Both the position numbers and the translations under genes were made by a program. Below the pieces are notes generated by a model. It saw only the letters and a program-made list of their open reading frames with translations, was not told the origin of the DNA and ran no database searches. A stretch of 60,394 nucleotides of DNA. It comes from an uncultured Clostridia bacterium (GTDB lineage Bacteria > Bacillota > Clostridia > Oscillospirales > Acutalibacteraceae). This document shows positions 1-7,966 of the stretch, piece by piece; the stretch's first letter is position 1; each line of letters starts with the position of its first letter. The stretch is taken from assembly GCA_947632385.1 (NCBI GenBank), contig CANRPD010000006.1, positions 1 to 60,394 of the forward strand, written 5' to 3'.

Positions 1-838
1 AGAACCGGGTGATGCTGTCCGCCCCCAGGGCGTCCGCTGCAAAGGTGATGCCCGGCAGGTCCTGGAGCAGCTCCAGCGCCCGGATGTTCTCCGGGCTGTT
101 GAAGGTGTAGCGGGTGTGGTCCGGGTTGGTGAAGGACCCGCTGTACAGGTTGGTCACCAGGGCCCGGGTGCCCTGGTCGCCCCCCTGGCCCCCGCAGTAG
201 ATCTCCGCCACGTTCTCCACGCCGTACACCCGCAGGGCGTTCACCGCGGCGATGAACCCCTCGGTGGTCCAGGTGTGGGCCTCCTCGTCGATGTACTGCC
301 ACGCCCCCGCCGCCTCGAACAGGTCCCGGTTGACGGCCATGCAGTGGGTGGTCATGCAGATGGGAAAGATATACTCCCCGCTGTCGCTGCGGCACGCCGC
401 CGCCACCGAGTCGTAGATCTCCCCGGCCACGGGGCTCTCCCACAGGTCCGACAGGTCCGCCATCAGCCCCCGGGCGCCCCAGTTGGCGGTCAGGCGCTCC
501 GGCCCCTCGAACACCAGGTCCGGCAGGGTCCCGGCGGCCAAAGCCTCCTCGATCTCGCTGTCCCCGGTCTCATAGGTGAGGATCCGGGTGGAGATGTGGA
601 TCTCCGGGTACTCCTTGTGAAAGCCCGCCAGCATGGCGGAAACCGTGCTGCCGGTGCCCCATCCCCCCACGGGATAGGTCCACAAGCTCAGTTCGATCTC
701 TTCCGCCGGTCCGGCACTGGACCCGCTGGTGTCCTGGGCCTCCGGCGTGTCCGTCTTCTCCGCCGGGGCGCCCCCGGGCTGCCCGCAGGCCCCCAGCAGG
801 CACACCAGCGCCAGCATCAGCAATAGGATCCGTTTCAT
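1..838 (-). CDS. ABC-type solute-binding lipoprotein (C-terminus beyond window)
   Basis: Reading down from the ATG at 838, the protein starts with a short basic n-region, a Leu-rich core and the lipobox LLGAC (Cys near residue 18), so it is exported and lipid-anchored. A low-complexity linker rich in A, T, E, P and S follows, then a family 1 type extracellular binding fold (segments such as [11 protein letters not shown] and [11 protein letters not shown]). The frame stays open to base 1, so about 279 residues are visible and the C-terminal part is missing. The ATG overlaps the stop of the upstream sensor kinase as ATGA, so the two are translationally coupled. Family members bind sugars or oligosaccharides for ABC importers; no permease or ATPase is visible here. 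The coupling suggests it may present a ligand to the kinase, which is inference. Confidence 0.85.
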   Translation of the reverse strand, partial: MKRILLLMLALVCLLGACGQPGGAPAEKTDTPEAQDTSGSSAGPAEEIELSLWTYPVGGWGTGSTVSAMLAGFHKEYPEIHISTRILTYETGDSEIEEALAAGTLPDLVFEGPERLTANWGARGLMADLSDLWESPVAGEIYDSVAAACRSDSGEYIFPICMTTHCMAVNRDLFEAAGAWQYIDEEAHTWTTEGFIAAVNALRVYGVENVAEIYCGGQGGDQGTRALVTNLYSGSFTNPDHTRYTFNSPENIRALELLQDLPGITFAADALGADSITRF

Positions 839-3420
839 CCCTGTTCCTCCTTGCGTTCCCCGCCGCTCTGCTCAGCGATCAGGGATGTCAACAGTGTCAC
901 CAGCTGCTCCACATCGATGGGCTTGGCGGTGTGTCCGTTCATGCCGCAGTCCAGGCAGCGCTGCACATCCTCAGAAAAGGCGTCGGCGCTCATGGCCACG
1001 ATGGGGATGGTCTTGGCGTCTGGCCGCTCCATCGCCCGGATGGCCTCGGTGGCCTCATAGCCGTTCATCACCGGCATGCGGATGTCCATGAGGATGGCGT
1101 CGAAGGTCCCGGGCGGGCTCTCCCGGAACCGCTCCAGGCACACCCGGCCGTTCTCCGCCCGTTCCAGCTCCAGTCCCAGCTCGCCCAGCAGCTCATGGGC
1201 GATCTCCCAGTTCAGGTCGTTGTCCTCCGCCAGCAGCACCCGGCACCCGTTGAGGTCCGGCCCCGCCGAGACGGCCGCCTCGGGCTCCGGGTCCGTGCCG
1301 CCGCAGTACTGCCGCAGGCCGTAGTACAGGGTGGAGCGGAACAGCGGCTTGGGGATGCTCCCGTCGATGCCCGCCGCCCGAGCCTGCTCCTCCACCTCGC
1401 TCCAATCCGCCGAGGTGATGAGCAGCACCACCGGCCCCGGCCCAAAGAATGCCCGCAGCCGCCGGGCGGTCTCCACCCCATCGATGCCGGGCAGCCGCCA
1501 GTCCACCAGCACCAGGGGATAGTCCCCGCCGGTCTGACGGCGGTGCTCTGCCGCCTGCTCCAGGGCCGCCTCGCCGCTCAAGACCCAGTCCGTGCGGCAG
1601 CCCAGGGTGTGCAGCGTCCCTGCGGCGCTCTCGCACAGCAGCTCGTCATCGTCGATGAGCAGCAGGTCCACCTCCGGCAGGGCCATCTCCGCCTCCTGGC
1701 CCAGGGCCTTTTCCAGGTCCAGGGTCACGTGGAACTCCGTCCCCACCCCCAGGGCGCTCTCCACCTCGATGCTCCCCTGCATGGCGTCCACGATGTACTT
1801 GGTGATGGCCATGCCCAGGCCGGCGCCCTCGGTCTTCTGCACCCGGGTGCTGTCCTCCCGGGAAAAGGATTCAAAAATATGCTCCTGGAACTCCGGGGAC
1901 ATGCCGATGCCCGTGTCCTTCACCCGCAGGTGCACCCGCACGTGCTCCGGCCCCCGGGGAGAGGCCTCCTCGTACAGCACCGCGCAGATGGACCCGCCCT
2001 CCGGGGTGAACTTGATGGCGTTGCCCAGCAGGTTCAGCAGGATCTGGTTCAACCGGATGCTGTCGCAGTACACATGCTCGGTGGGGATGTCGTAGATGTA
2101 CACGTTGAACCGCTGGTTCTTGGCGTTCACCTGGGGCCCCACGATGTTCACGATGCCCTGCATGGTCTCCTGCAAAGACATCTGCTCCATGTGCAGGGTC
2201 AGCTTGCCGCTCTCGATCTTGGACATGTCCAGGATGTCGTTGATGAGCCCCAGCAGGTGCCGGCTGGACAGATCGATCTTTTTCAGGCAGTTCTGCACCT
2301 GCTGGACGTTGTTCAGGTTGGCGCTGGCAATGGCCGTCATGCCCACGATGCCGTTCATGGGCGTGCGGATGTCGTGGCTCATGTTGGAGAGGAACTCACT
2401 CTTGGCGCGGTTGGCGTGCTCAGCGGCCCGCCGGGCCTCGTCCAGCTCCCGGATCTGCCGCCGGGTCAGCAAAATGTACCAGGTGAACACCGACAGCAGC
2501 GACAGCAGGATCAGCGCGCAGCACAGCACCGAGGACCATCCCCAGGAATAGCTCAGGCTGTCCACCAGGCGGTCCAGCTGGCCATAGGGCATGAACAGCA
2601 TCAGATACCACTCGGAATAGGGCAGCGGGGTGCTGTACAGGTGCCGCCGCTCCCCCTCCAGGGTGAACTCGCTGGTGTAGTCCCGACCCGCCGCCATGGC
2701 GGCCTCCAGCTCCACGATGTACTGTTCCCCGGTCATCCCCTCCACCGAGTCATACCGGTCCCGCACCCGCTGGAAGTAGTCCGCGTCGGTGATGTCGTCG
2801 TCCTGCACCACAAAGTGCCCGGCCCGGTCCACGATGCAGTAGTAGATCATGGCGTCGTCGGCGTCCAGAGACAGGGTGTCGGTGATGTAGGAGATGGGCA
2901 GCGCGGCCACCAGGCCCACGCTCTCCCCTCCGGCGGTCATGGGGTACCCGGCGGGGATGCCCATGAGCAGCACCGTCTCGCCGATCTCGTCCTGCCCCAG
3001 GGCCATCTTCTCGTCCCCGTCCAGCAGGGACTGCAAAAACGCGTCGGAATCCTCCGCCCGGATCTGGCTGCCATAGAGCATCTCAAAGCTCCCGTCCGTC
3101 CCGTACAGCGCCAGGTGGTCGAACCCCCGCGCCCGGGCGTTGTAGCTCAGCGTCACCTGCATGGTGGTGCGGCTCTCGCTGCGTTCCGGCGGGCAGGAAT
3201 CCACCAGCGCCCCCACCTGGGACAGCCGCAGCTCGATGGCGGTGCCGAAGTGGGCGGCGGCCTGCTCGCTCATGCCCGCCATATAGACGGAGCCGATCTC
3301 TCGAATGGCGTCGGCGCCCCGGCGGTTCATGGCCACCCCCAGATAGGAAAACACCGCCACGCACAGGGCGGAAATGCACGCCAGGCTGATGATCAGTCCC
3401 CGGGTTGCCTTGTGTTTCAT
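835..3420 (-). CDS. Hybrid sensor histidine kinase with two receiver domains
   Basis: 861 residues from the ATG at 3420, which has the ribosome site AAAGGGGGAG; the reading frame extends 26 codons further upstream without a ribosome site. Order: membrane segment (about 8-30), extracytoplasmic sensor region of about 260 residues (Cache-like, inferred), second membrane segment (about 294-319), HisKA with [11 protein letters not shown] (phospho-accepting His about 349), HATPase with DTGIGM and GLGMAI, receiver 1 ([18 protein letters not shown]), receiver 2 ([17 protein letters not shown], Asp about 779). There is no HPt or DNA-binding domain, so output must pass through the receivers to another protein or to a partner outside the window. 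It is the first gene of a two-gene transcript with the solute-binding lipoprotein. The sensed ligand is unknown; a carbohydrate is plausible from the neighbour. Confidence 0.9.
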   Translation of the reverse strand: MKHKATRGLIISLACISALCVAVFSYLGVAMNRRGADAIREIGSVYMAGMSEQAAAHFGTAIELRLSQVGALVDSCPPERSESRTTMQVTLSYNARARGFDHLALYGTDGSFEMLYGSQIRAEDSDAFLQSLLDGDEKMALGQDEIGETVLLMGIPAGYPMTAGGESVGLVAALPISYITDTLSLDADDAMIYYCIVDRAGHFVVQDDDITDADYFQRVRDRYDSVEGMTGEQYIVELEAAMAAGRDYTSEFTLEGERRHLYSTPLPYSEWYLMLFMPYGQLDRLVDSLSYSWGWSSVLCCALILLSLLSVFTWYILLTRRQIRELDEARRAAEHANRAKSEFLSNMSHDIRTPMNGIVGMTAIASANLNNVQQVQNCLKKIDLSSRHLLGLINDILDMSKIESGKLTLHMEQMSLQETMQGIVNIVGPQVNAKNQRFNVYIYDIPTEHVYCDSIRLNQILLNLLGNAIKFTPEGGSICAVLYEEASPRGPEHVRVHLRVKDTGIGMSPEFQEHIFESFSREDSTRVQKTEGAGLGMAITKYIVDAMQGSIEVESALGVGTEFHVTLDLEKALGQEAEMALPEVDLLLIDDDELLCESAAGTLHTLGCRTDWVLSGEAALEQAAEHRRQTGGDYPLVLVDWRLPGIDGVETARRLRAFFGPGPVVLLITSADWSEVEEQARAAGIDGSIPKPLFRSTLYYGLRQYCGGTDPEPEAAVSAGPDLNGCRVLLAEDNDLNWEIAHELLGELGLELERAENGRVCLERFRESPPGTFDAILMDIRMPVMNGYEATEAIRAMERPDAKTIPIVAMSADAFSEDVQRCLDCGMNGHTAKPIDVEQLVTLLTSLIAEQSGGERKEEQG

Positions 3421-3484
3421 GTCCGCTCCCCCTTTTTGCCTGCCCGGGCTCCGCCCGGACCGTGGGATCCGAAAATACAGAGTT

Positions 3485-3512
3485 ATTGTACCACACATTT
3501 TGGGGAATGCAA
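3485..3512 (-). promoter_or_regulatory. Sigma-A promoter of the sensor kinase gene
   Basis: On the minus strand TTGCAT (3512-3507) and TACAAT (3490-3485) are 16 bp apart, and a TG lies one base upstream of the -10 (extended -10). This places the transcript start near 3478, about 58 nt before the ATG. The box sequences are directly visible; promoter activity is inferred. Confidence 0.65.
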
Positions 3513-3587
3513 AATATTTTTCGGGTCAAAAAACCGTCCGCTGGGGTCAAACCAGCCAAATTGTAAACAATTTGTGAATTTTTTCAA

Positions 3588-3630
3588 TTTGTTTCCCTCC
3601 CGAGGGAAACAAACCCCCTTTTAAGGGGGG
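3588..3630. repeat. Two adjacent perfect palindromes
   Basis: TTTGTTTCCCTC (3588-3599) and GAGGGAAACAAA (3602-3613) form a 12-bp inverted repeat around CC. It is followed at once by CCCCCTTTTAAGGGGG (3614-3629). They lie upstream of the kinase promoter, between divergent genes, where a terminator is not expected. Function unknown: they could bind a regulator or be remnants of a mobile repeat. Confidence 0.6.
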
Positions 3631-3710
3631 ATATATGGAGGGGTCTGTGCCCAGACGGGGCAGTGTCGCGGGGCGCGCGGTCCCCGCGCGGACGCGTACA
3701 AGAGAAAAGT

Positions 3711-3947
3711 GGGTCGTCGCGCCCGCCGGTCCGTGGCCGGACGGGCCAGGTCGCGGCCCCTGCCGGGGCGGGGCAAGTCGCGGGCCAGTGCCAACAAACC
3801 GGAAATGGGTCGTCGCGCCCAAAAGTGTCTGCAACGTGCAAATTCCCCTCCCAAACCTGCACGGACCCTGCACGAACCCCGCCGGTGGCCCGGCAGGCCA
3901 ATGCCGCGGGCCAGTGCCTACTGGAAACCAAATGGGTCATCGCGCCC
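3711..3947. repeat. Degenerate direct repeats sharing GGGTCRTCGCGCCC
   Basis: The 14-bp word is present at 3711-3724, 3807-3820 and 3934-3947 (third copy has A for G). The second and third copies are preceded at a similar distance by GCGGGCCAGTGCC (3780 and 3906) and a GGAAA tract, so a unit of about 41 bp is duplicated. Spacing is 96 and 127 bp. The spacer DNA is rich in short GC hairpins. It resembles a decayed repeat array, not a CRISPR: repeats are too short and spacers unequal. Confidence 0.6.
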
Positions 3948-4115
3948 TCTGGCCCGCACAAACCGCGAAATAAGGTCCCGCAACCCCCCAACTTGCACGA
4001 ACCCCGTCAAAACCCATCAATTTCCAGCTCCAACCCGCTCAATTCCGCCTTTGAACGCGCCGGAACCCGTCCGGCCCCACCGCAAAAAACTTCTCGCCCG
4101 CCCCACCCGCCTCCC

Positions 4116-4202
4116 CCGTCTCGCCGCCTGCCTGCGGCAGGCGCTTTTGCTCCGCAAAAGGCGGGCGCGGGGCCCGTTCAGGCCCCGCGCCCCGCGAGAC
4201 GG
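4116..4202. repeat. Cloverleaf-type palindromic intergenic repeat, copy 1
   Basis: The outer stem CCGTCTCGC (4116-4124) pairs with GCGAGACGG (4194-4202). Between them sit three contiguous hairpins: CGCCTGCC/GGCAGGCG (4125-4143), CTTTTGC/GCAAAAG (4144-4160) and GGGCGCGGGGCC/GGCCCCGCGCCC (4163-4192). All stems are perfect. Only three bases (4161, 4162, 4193) are unpaired at the junction. The same architecture recurs at 27443, 30919, 57274 and 57607. It ends 10 bp before the MATE promoter. Origin and role are unknown. Confidence 0.75.
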
Positions 4203-4211
4203 CACCGCCCC

Positions 4212-4240
4212 TTGACAGCCGTCCCCGGTTCCCTTATAAT
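4212..4240 (+). promoter_or_regulatory. Consensus sigma-A promoter of the MATE-barnase-barstar operon
   Basis: TTGACA (4212-4217), a 17-bp spacer and TATAAT (4235-4240) match the sigma-A consensus perfectly. Transcription would start near 4247 and give a leader of about 56 nt containing a small hairpin (GGGGTTCGAAACCCC). The strong match suggests high constitutive expression. Confidence 0.85.
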
Positions 4241-4302
4241 CAGAACGATCCATTTTGGGGGTTCGAAACCCCTCCGCATCCCCGCAGAAAGAGGTCTGAA
4301 CC

Positions 4303-5727
4303 ATGCCCGAAACCGTCTCCAAAGGCGCCGGCTTCCCCTGGCGCTCCTTCCTCAAAAGCCTGATGGCCATCGCCCTGCCGGTGGCCCTGCAAAACCTGCT
4401 CACCACCACCGCCAGCATGGTGGATACCATGATGGTGGCGCCGCTGGGAGAGCTCTCGGTGGGGGCGCTGGGGCTGTGCGCCCAGTTCTCCTCCCTGATG
4501 TTCTCCGGCTACTGGGGGTTCGTGGGGGGCGGCAGCCTGTTTTTCGCCCAGTACTGGGGCGCCCGGGAGGACGACGGCATCGAGCGCTCCTACGGTATGA
4601 CCCTCACCTGCATGATGGCCGTGGCGGTGACCTTCTCCTGTCTCGCCATCTTCTCCCCCCAGGCGGTCATGCGGCTCTACACGGACAAGACCGCCATCCA
4701 GCAGATCGGGGTCCGGTACCTGCGCATCGTGGGTTTTGCCTACCTGCTGCAGGTGCTCTCCATGGCCATGAGCTCCCTGCTGCGCTCCACCGAGCGGGTC
4801 CGCATCCCCATGCTGGCCTCGGTGGCCTCGGTGGGCACGAACCTGTTCCTCAACTGGGTGTTCATCTACGGGCACCTGGGCGCTCCTGCCATGGGCATCG
4901 AGGGGGCGGCTCTGGCCACCGCTCTGGCCGCCGTGGTGAACGTCCTGGCCCTGTGCGCCATGGCCCGGGCCACGGGCTACCCCTATCTCTTCCGGTTCCG
5001 GGGGCATTTCCGCTGGAGCCGCCGGCATCTCAAGACCTTTTTGGGCAAGTGCTTCCCCATCCTGTGCAACGAGGTGCTCATCGGCGTCGGCAACATGGTC
5101 ATCAACATCACCCTGGGCCGCCAGAGCGAGCCCGTCATCGCCGCCATCGCGGTGTTCCGCACCCTGGAGGGGCTCATCGTCGGGTTCTTTGCGGGCTTTT
5201 CCAGCGCGTCCTCCATCCTGGTGGGCACCTGCGTGGGCGCCGGGGACCTGGAGACCGCTTTCCGCCGGGCCAAACGGCTGGTGTACCTGTGCAGCGGGGT
5301 GATCTTCTGCACTGGGGCGCTGGTGCTGGCGGTGCACCGGCCCATCCTCACGGCCATGAGCCTGTCCGGCCCGTCGCTGACCGCCGGGACCCGGCTGCTG
5401 TTCATCTACGTGTTCGTTTCCGCCATCCGCATGGGCAACTGGATCCAGAACGACACCTACCGGGCCAGCGGGGACGCGGTGACCGGCACGGTGCTGGAGA
5501 TCGTGTTCATGTACGTTTTGGTGCTGCCAGCGGTGCTGACTGCCGGGTTCGTGCTGAAGCTGCCCTATTGGGCGGTGTTCCTCTGCTGCTATGTGGACGA
5601 ACCCATCCGGTACGTGCTCATGCAGCGCCATCTCTACTCCGGCAGGTGGATCCGCCCGGTGACCGACGCGGGCCAGGCCGCGCTGCCGGCATTCCGGGAA
5701 AACCACCGGCGGAAGAAAGCCGCCTAG
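4303..5727 (+). CDS. MATE-family multidrug/metabolite exporter
   Basis: 474 residues with about 12 hydrophobic segments in two halves, the usual MATE size. The N-terminal half carries the family pattern LPVALQNLLTTTASMVDTMM followed by GALGLCAQ. MATE proteins are inner-membrane antiporters that expel cationic drugs or metabolites using a Na+ or H+ gradient. The ATG at 4303 has the ribosome site AAAGAGG. It is the first gene of an operon with a barnase homologue 28 nt downstream and barstar after that. Substrate is not predictable from sequence; a link to the RNase is not obvious and may be only shared transcription. Confidence 0.9.
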   Translation: MPETVSKGAGFPWRSFLKSLMAIALPVALQNLLTTTASMVDTMMVAPLGELSVGALGLCAQFSSLMFSGYWGFVGGGSLFFAQYWGAREDDGIERSYGMTLTCMMAVAVTFSCLAIFSPQAVMRLYTDKTAIQQIGVRYLRIVGFAYLLQVLSMAMSSLLRSTERVRIPMLASVASVGTNLFLNWVFIYGHLGAPAMGIEGAALATALAAVVNVLALCAMARATGYPYLFRFRGHFRWSRRHLKTFLGKCFPILCNEVLIGVGNMVINITLGRQSEPVIAAIAVFRTLEGLIVGFFAGFSSASSILVGTCVGAGDLETAFRRAKRLVYLCSGVIFCTGALVLAVHRPILTAMSLSGPSLTAGTRLLFIYVFVSAIRMGNWIQNDTYRASGDAVTGTVLEIVFMYVLVLPAVLTAGFVLKLPYWAVFLCCYVDEPIRYVLMQRHLYSGRWIRPVTDAGQAALPAFRENHRRKKAA

Positions 5728-5755
5728 ACCCGGGGAAAAGGAAGGAGTTTGCCCC

Positions 5756-6292
5756 ATGAAGCTGCGAAAGACCGCCGCCTGGCTGCTGGTCCTGCTGCTG
5801 GCCATCGGGCTGCTGGGCCGCTGCGCCCCCGCCCCCCAGGGGACGTTTTCGGACTGGGAGCCGTCCCGATCCGGGCCGGAAAGCGCCGTTTCCCAGGTGG
5901 AAACGGTGCCGGAGGGGGTCGATCTGCCGGAATACGGCGAAGCGTACGACGACCTCGAACACGTGGTGCTGTATCTGGAGCTGTATGAGGAGCTGCCGGA
6001 CAACTACCTCACCAAGGAGGAGGCCCGGGCCCTGGGCTGGGAGGGCGGCTCGGTGGAGACGGTGCAGCCCGGCGCCGCCATCGGCGGGGACCGCTTTGCC
6101 AACCGGGAGGGCCTGCTGCCCGAGGCCCCGGGCCGGGAATACACCGAATGCGACATCGACACCCTGGGGTACGGCTCCCGGGGGAGCCGGCGGCTGGTGT
6201 TCTCCGACGACGGGCTGTACTTCTACACCGGCGACCACTACCGCAGCTTCTCCCCCGTCACGGTGACGGAGGACTGGGAGGTGATCCGGTGA
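5756..6292 (+). CDS. Secreted barnase-type guanyl-specific ribonuclease
   Basis: 178 residues: signal sequence (about 1-22), a linker, then a complete barnase fold (about 63-170). The barnase catalytic set is conserved: Lys87 (in LTKEEA), Glu131 (in YTECDID), Arg142 and Arg146 (GSRGSRR), His161 (GDHYRSF); the segments PDNYLTKEEARALGW and FANREGLLP also match. The enzyme would cleave single-stranded RNA, with a preference after G in this family. The signal peptide ends in LLGRC: a lipobox-like Cys but with Arg at -1, so lipidation is doubtful. Ribosome site AAGGAGT. The next gene encodes the matching inhibitor and overlaps it by 4 nt, as expected for a toxin whose cytoplasmic precursor must be neutralised. 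Confidence 0.92.
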   Translation: MKLRKTAAWLLVLLLAIGLLGRCAPAPQGTFSDWEPSRSGPESAVSQVETVPEGVDLPEYGEAYDDLEHVVLYLELYEELPDNYLTKEEARALGWEGGSVETVQPGAAIGGDRFANREGLLPEAPGREYTECDIDTLGYGSRGSRRLVFSDDGLYFYTGDHYRSFSPVTVTEDWEVIR

Positions 6293-6552
6293 GGGAGATC
6301 GTGCTGGACTGTGCGCGGCTGAAGGAACGGGAAGCCGCCCACCGGTATCTCCGGGAGGCCCTGGACCTGCCGGAGCACTACGGCGGGACCCTGGACGCCC
6401 TGTACGACTGCCTGTGGGAGCTGGGCCGGTGCCGCATCGTGCTGCAGGGGGCCGGGGCCCTGCGGGCAGCCGGGGGGTACGGGGCCCGGATTCTGGAGAC
6501 GTTTGGGGCGGCGGCCGCCGGGGACCCCTGGCTCACGGTGGAGGAAAGCTGA
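6289..6552 (+). CDS. Barstar-family ribonuclease inhibitor
   Basis: 87 residues starting at the GTG at 6289, which overlaps the barnase TGA as GTGA; an upstream extension of the frame would lie inside the barnase gene and is rejected. The segment PEHYGGTLDALYDCL matches the barstar helix that plugs the barnase active site, with Asp36 and Asp40 at the places of barstar Asp35 and Asp39. It is a cytoplasmic protein that blocks RNase folded inside the producer. The tight coupling ensures inhibitor is made whenever the RNase is translated. A GC-rich hairpin follows immediately after the stop. Confidence 0.92.
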   Translation: MREIVLDCARLKEREAAHRYLREALDLPEHYGGTLDALYDCLWELGRCRIVLQGAGALRAAGGYGARILETFGAAAAGDPWLTVEES

Positions 6553-6581
6553 AAGGAGCCCGGCGCGCGGCCGGGCTCCTT
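6553..6581. terminator. Bidirectional hairpin between barstar and the C-glycoside cluster
   Basis: A perfect 12-bp stem AAGGAGCCCGGC/GCCGGGCTCCTT encloses 5 nt and begins right after the barstar stop. The downstream tract is only pyrimidine-rich (TCCCCTCT) on the plus strand and CAGCTTTCC on the minus strand, so it is a weak classical terminator. It lies between convergent genes and probably serves both. Confidence 0.6.
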
Positions 6582-6627
6582 CCCCTCTGGATGGGACAAA
6601 AACTCAAGCAAAATTCCGTTGCGCCCG

Positions 6628-7068
6628 TCACACGATGAGCAGGCGGCGGTGGTTGACGTGGTGGCCGAACTCCGGCATGAAGACGAAGCTCTCCTGGTCG
6701 GGGTCCAGGCTCTCCTGCAGAGCCGGGGGCATGTAGCTGGAGGTGAAGCAGAACCCGTAGGTGAGCTCGTGCCAGCCCTGGGCCAGGCCGCCGGGCTTGC
6801 GGACGTGGAGCACCGCCGGGACGGTGGGGTTCCAGTGGGTCTTGAAATCCAGGGCCATCTGGTCCACGGTGTAGGTCTCGCCGCCGAAGCACCAGGTGAT
6901 CTGGTCCTTGGTGAAGGTCTCGCCGTCTACCGTGAGGGTACCGGGCCGCAGCTGAGACAGGAACACGCCCCGGTAGTAGGGCAGGCGGATCTTGAACTGA
7001 AAGCCGGTGACTTCGCCGTTTTCCACGGTGTTGCGAAAGCCCACGGACTGAATGACTTCTCTTTCCAT
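6628..7068 (-). CDS. dgpB: C-glycoside deglycosidase small (beta) subunit, CGDB/DUF6379 family
   Basis: 146 residues, the usual size for this small beta-rich family (DUF6379, named CGDB after the beta subunit of C-glycoside deglycosidases such as DgpB and CarB). Recognisable features are the opening with SVGFRNTVENGEVTGFQFKI, the LPYYRGVF strand and the end GHHVNHRRLLIV. In characterised systems this subunit forms a complex with the TIM-barrel subunit and the pair breaks the C-C bond between sugar and aglycone after 3''-oxidation. Here it lies 12 nt downstream of the TIM-barrel gene with ribosome site GGAGGG. The family assignment is from memory of the sequence pattern; substrate is not known. 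The symbol is by analogy with the puerarin system. Confidence 0.8.
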   Translation of the reverse strand: MEREVIQSVGFRNTVENGEVTGFQFKIRLPYYRGVFLSQLRPGTLTVDGETFTKDQITWCFGGETYTVDQMALDFKTHWNPTVPAVLHVRKPGGLAQGWHELTYGFCFTSSYMPPALQESLDPDQESFVFMPEFGHHVNHRRLLIV

Positions 7069-7080
7069 GTGACGCCCTCC

Positions 7081-7953
7081 TTAGTCTCCGATGAGGTTTT
7101 TGAGCATGATGTGCTGCTGGCGCAGGGTCTGGCCCACTTCGTAGCCGGCATCGTACTTGTCCGCGCCCTCGTACTCGCTGAGGAGGTACCCGTCCCAGCC
7201 GTGGTCCTGGAGGATCCGGACGATCTCGGGATAGGGGATGGTGGTCTCCTCAAAGGTGTCGGACATGTGGATGAACTTGGCGTGGCAGCAGTAGACGTAG
7301 GGCAGCAGGGGGATGATGTCCTCCGGCACGTTGGGGGAGAAGGCGGGGTCCTTCCACTCCCCTTGGCCGAATTTGGAGCGGAACACGGAGAAGTCGATGT
7401 TGAGGCCGAAGTTCTTCGTGCCGGTCTCCTGGATGAAGGCCACGTAGTCCTGGACCATCTTGCCCTTGAGGTTCGAGGGGGTGTGGATCTCCGGGCACAT
7501 CTTGAGGCCCAGCTGCTCGGCCAGGGGCAGGGCGCCGCGGATGATCTCCCGCCAGTTCTCCACGGGCTCCAGGGCGGCGTTGATCACGGGCATCTTGGTG
7601 CGCAGCACGGTGAAGCCCAACCGGTGGGCCAGGCGCAGGTCCCGGCAGAGCATCTCGATGCTCTCCTCGGTGGTGAGCTCCCGGCCGCCCAGCACGTGGC
7701 TGTCGATCCAGTGGCCGTATTCCACGGGGATGACTTCATACTTGTCGCACAGGCGGAACCAGTTCTCCACCCAGGCGTCGGTGGGATAGGGGTAGTTCTC
7801 GATGTGGGTGTTGGCCAGGATTTCGATGCCGTGGGCGCCCATATCGTGGACATCTTCAAAGCAGTCCTCCAGGGTCTTGGTGAGGCCGAATTCCGCGGAG
7901 TAGCTGTACAGGGCCACGCCCCGCTTGGGGCCTTTGCGGTCGTAGGTATACAT
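7081..7953 (-). CDS. dgpC: C-glycoside deglycosidase catalytic (alpha) subunit, TIM-barrel of the sugar isomerase/epimerase superfamily
   Basis: 290 residues of AP-endonuclease-2-like TIM barrel (xylose isomerase-like). Candidate metal ligands are at the strand ends: Glu155 (KMCPEIHTP), Asp187 (GLNIDFSVF), His224 ([10 protein letters not shown]) and Glu260 (LLSEYEGAD), the E/D/H/E set of this superfamily. In DgpB-DgpC and CarB-CarC enzymes this subunit carries the Mn2+ and catalyses deglycosylation of the 3''-oxo C-glycoside. Start ATG 7953 has AAGGAGG overlapping the stop of the oxidoreductase gene. Position between an oxidoreductase and a CGDB subunit is what separates it from generic isomerases. 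An alternative is a myo-inositol-type catabolic isomerase. Confidence 0.82.
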   Translation of the reverse strand: MYTYDRKGPKRGVALYSYSAEFGLTKTLEDCFEDVHDMGAHGIEILANTHIENYPYPTDAWVENWFRLCDKYEVIPVEYGHWIDSHVLGGRELTTEESIEMLCRDLRLAHRLGFTVLRTKMPVINAALEPVENWREIIRGALPLAEQLGLKMCPEIHTPSNLKGKMVQDYVAFIQETGTKNFGLNIDFSVFRSKFGQGEWKDPAFSPNVPEDIIPLLPYVYCCHAKFIHMSDTFEETTIPYPEIVRILQDHGWDGYLLSEYEGADKYDAGYEVGQTLRQQHIMLKNLIGD

Positions 7954-7966
7954 CTGGGACGCCTCC

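Larger units (their letters stand above)
3421..4302. other. Gene-free 0.88-kb region between divergent kinase and MATE genes
   Basis: No reading frame here has a convincing ribosome site, start and family match. The stretch holds the two divergent promoters, a pair of adjacent palindromes (3588-3630), three copies of a 14-bp element (3711-3947), short repeated words such as TGCACGAACCCCG, and a cloverleaf-forming palindromic repeat (4116-4202). The minus-strand frame at 3584-3991 encodes repeated words (GRDDP twice), but these follow from the DNA repeats. Confidence 0.6.

Noticed and set aside
931..3624. An 897-codon open frame opposite the sensor kinase
   Set aside because: Low-complexity His/Gly/Val/Gln-rich translation, typical of the antisense frame of a high-GC gene; no ribosome site or domain.
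3584..3991. A 135-codon minus-strand frame with repeated GRDDP words
   Set aside because: The peptide repeats simply reflect the 14-bp DNA repeats; there is no ribosome site and two other frames are equally open.
4251..4290. GGGGGTTCGAAACCCCTCC looks like the T-arm and 3' end of a tRNA
   Set aside because: No acceptor, D or anticodon stem is found upstream, the segment lies directly behind a consensus promoter, and no CCA follows. It is taken as a chance hairpin in the MATE leader.
6148..6288. A longer barstar frame starting at 6148
   Set aside because: The extra 47 codons lie inside the barnase gene in another frame; the GTG at 6289 overlapping the barnase stop gives a normal barstar length.
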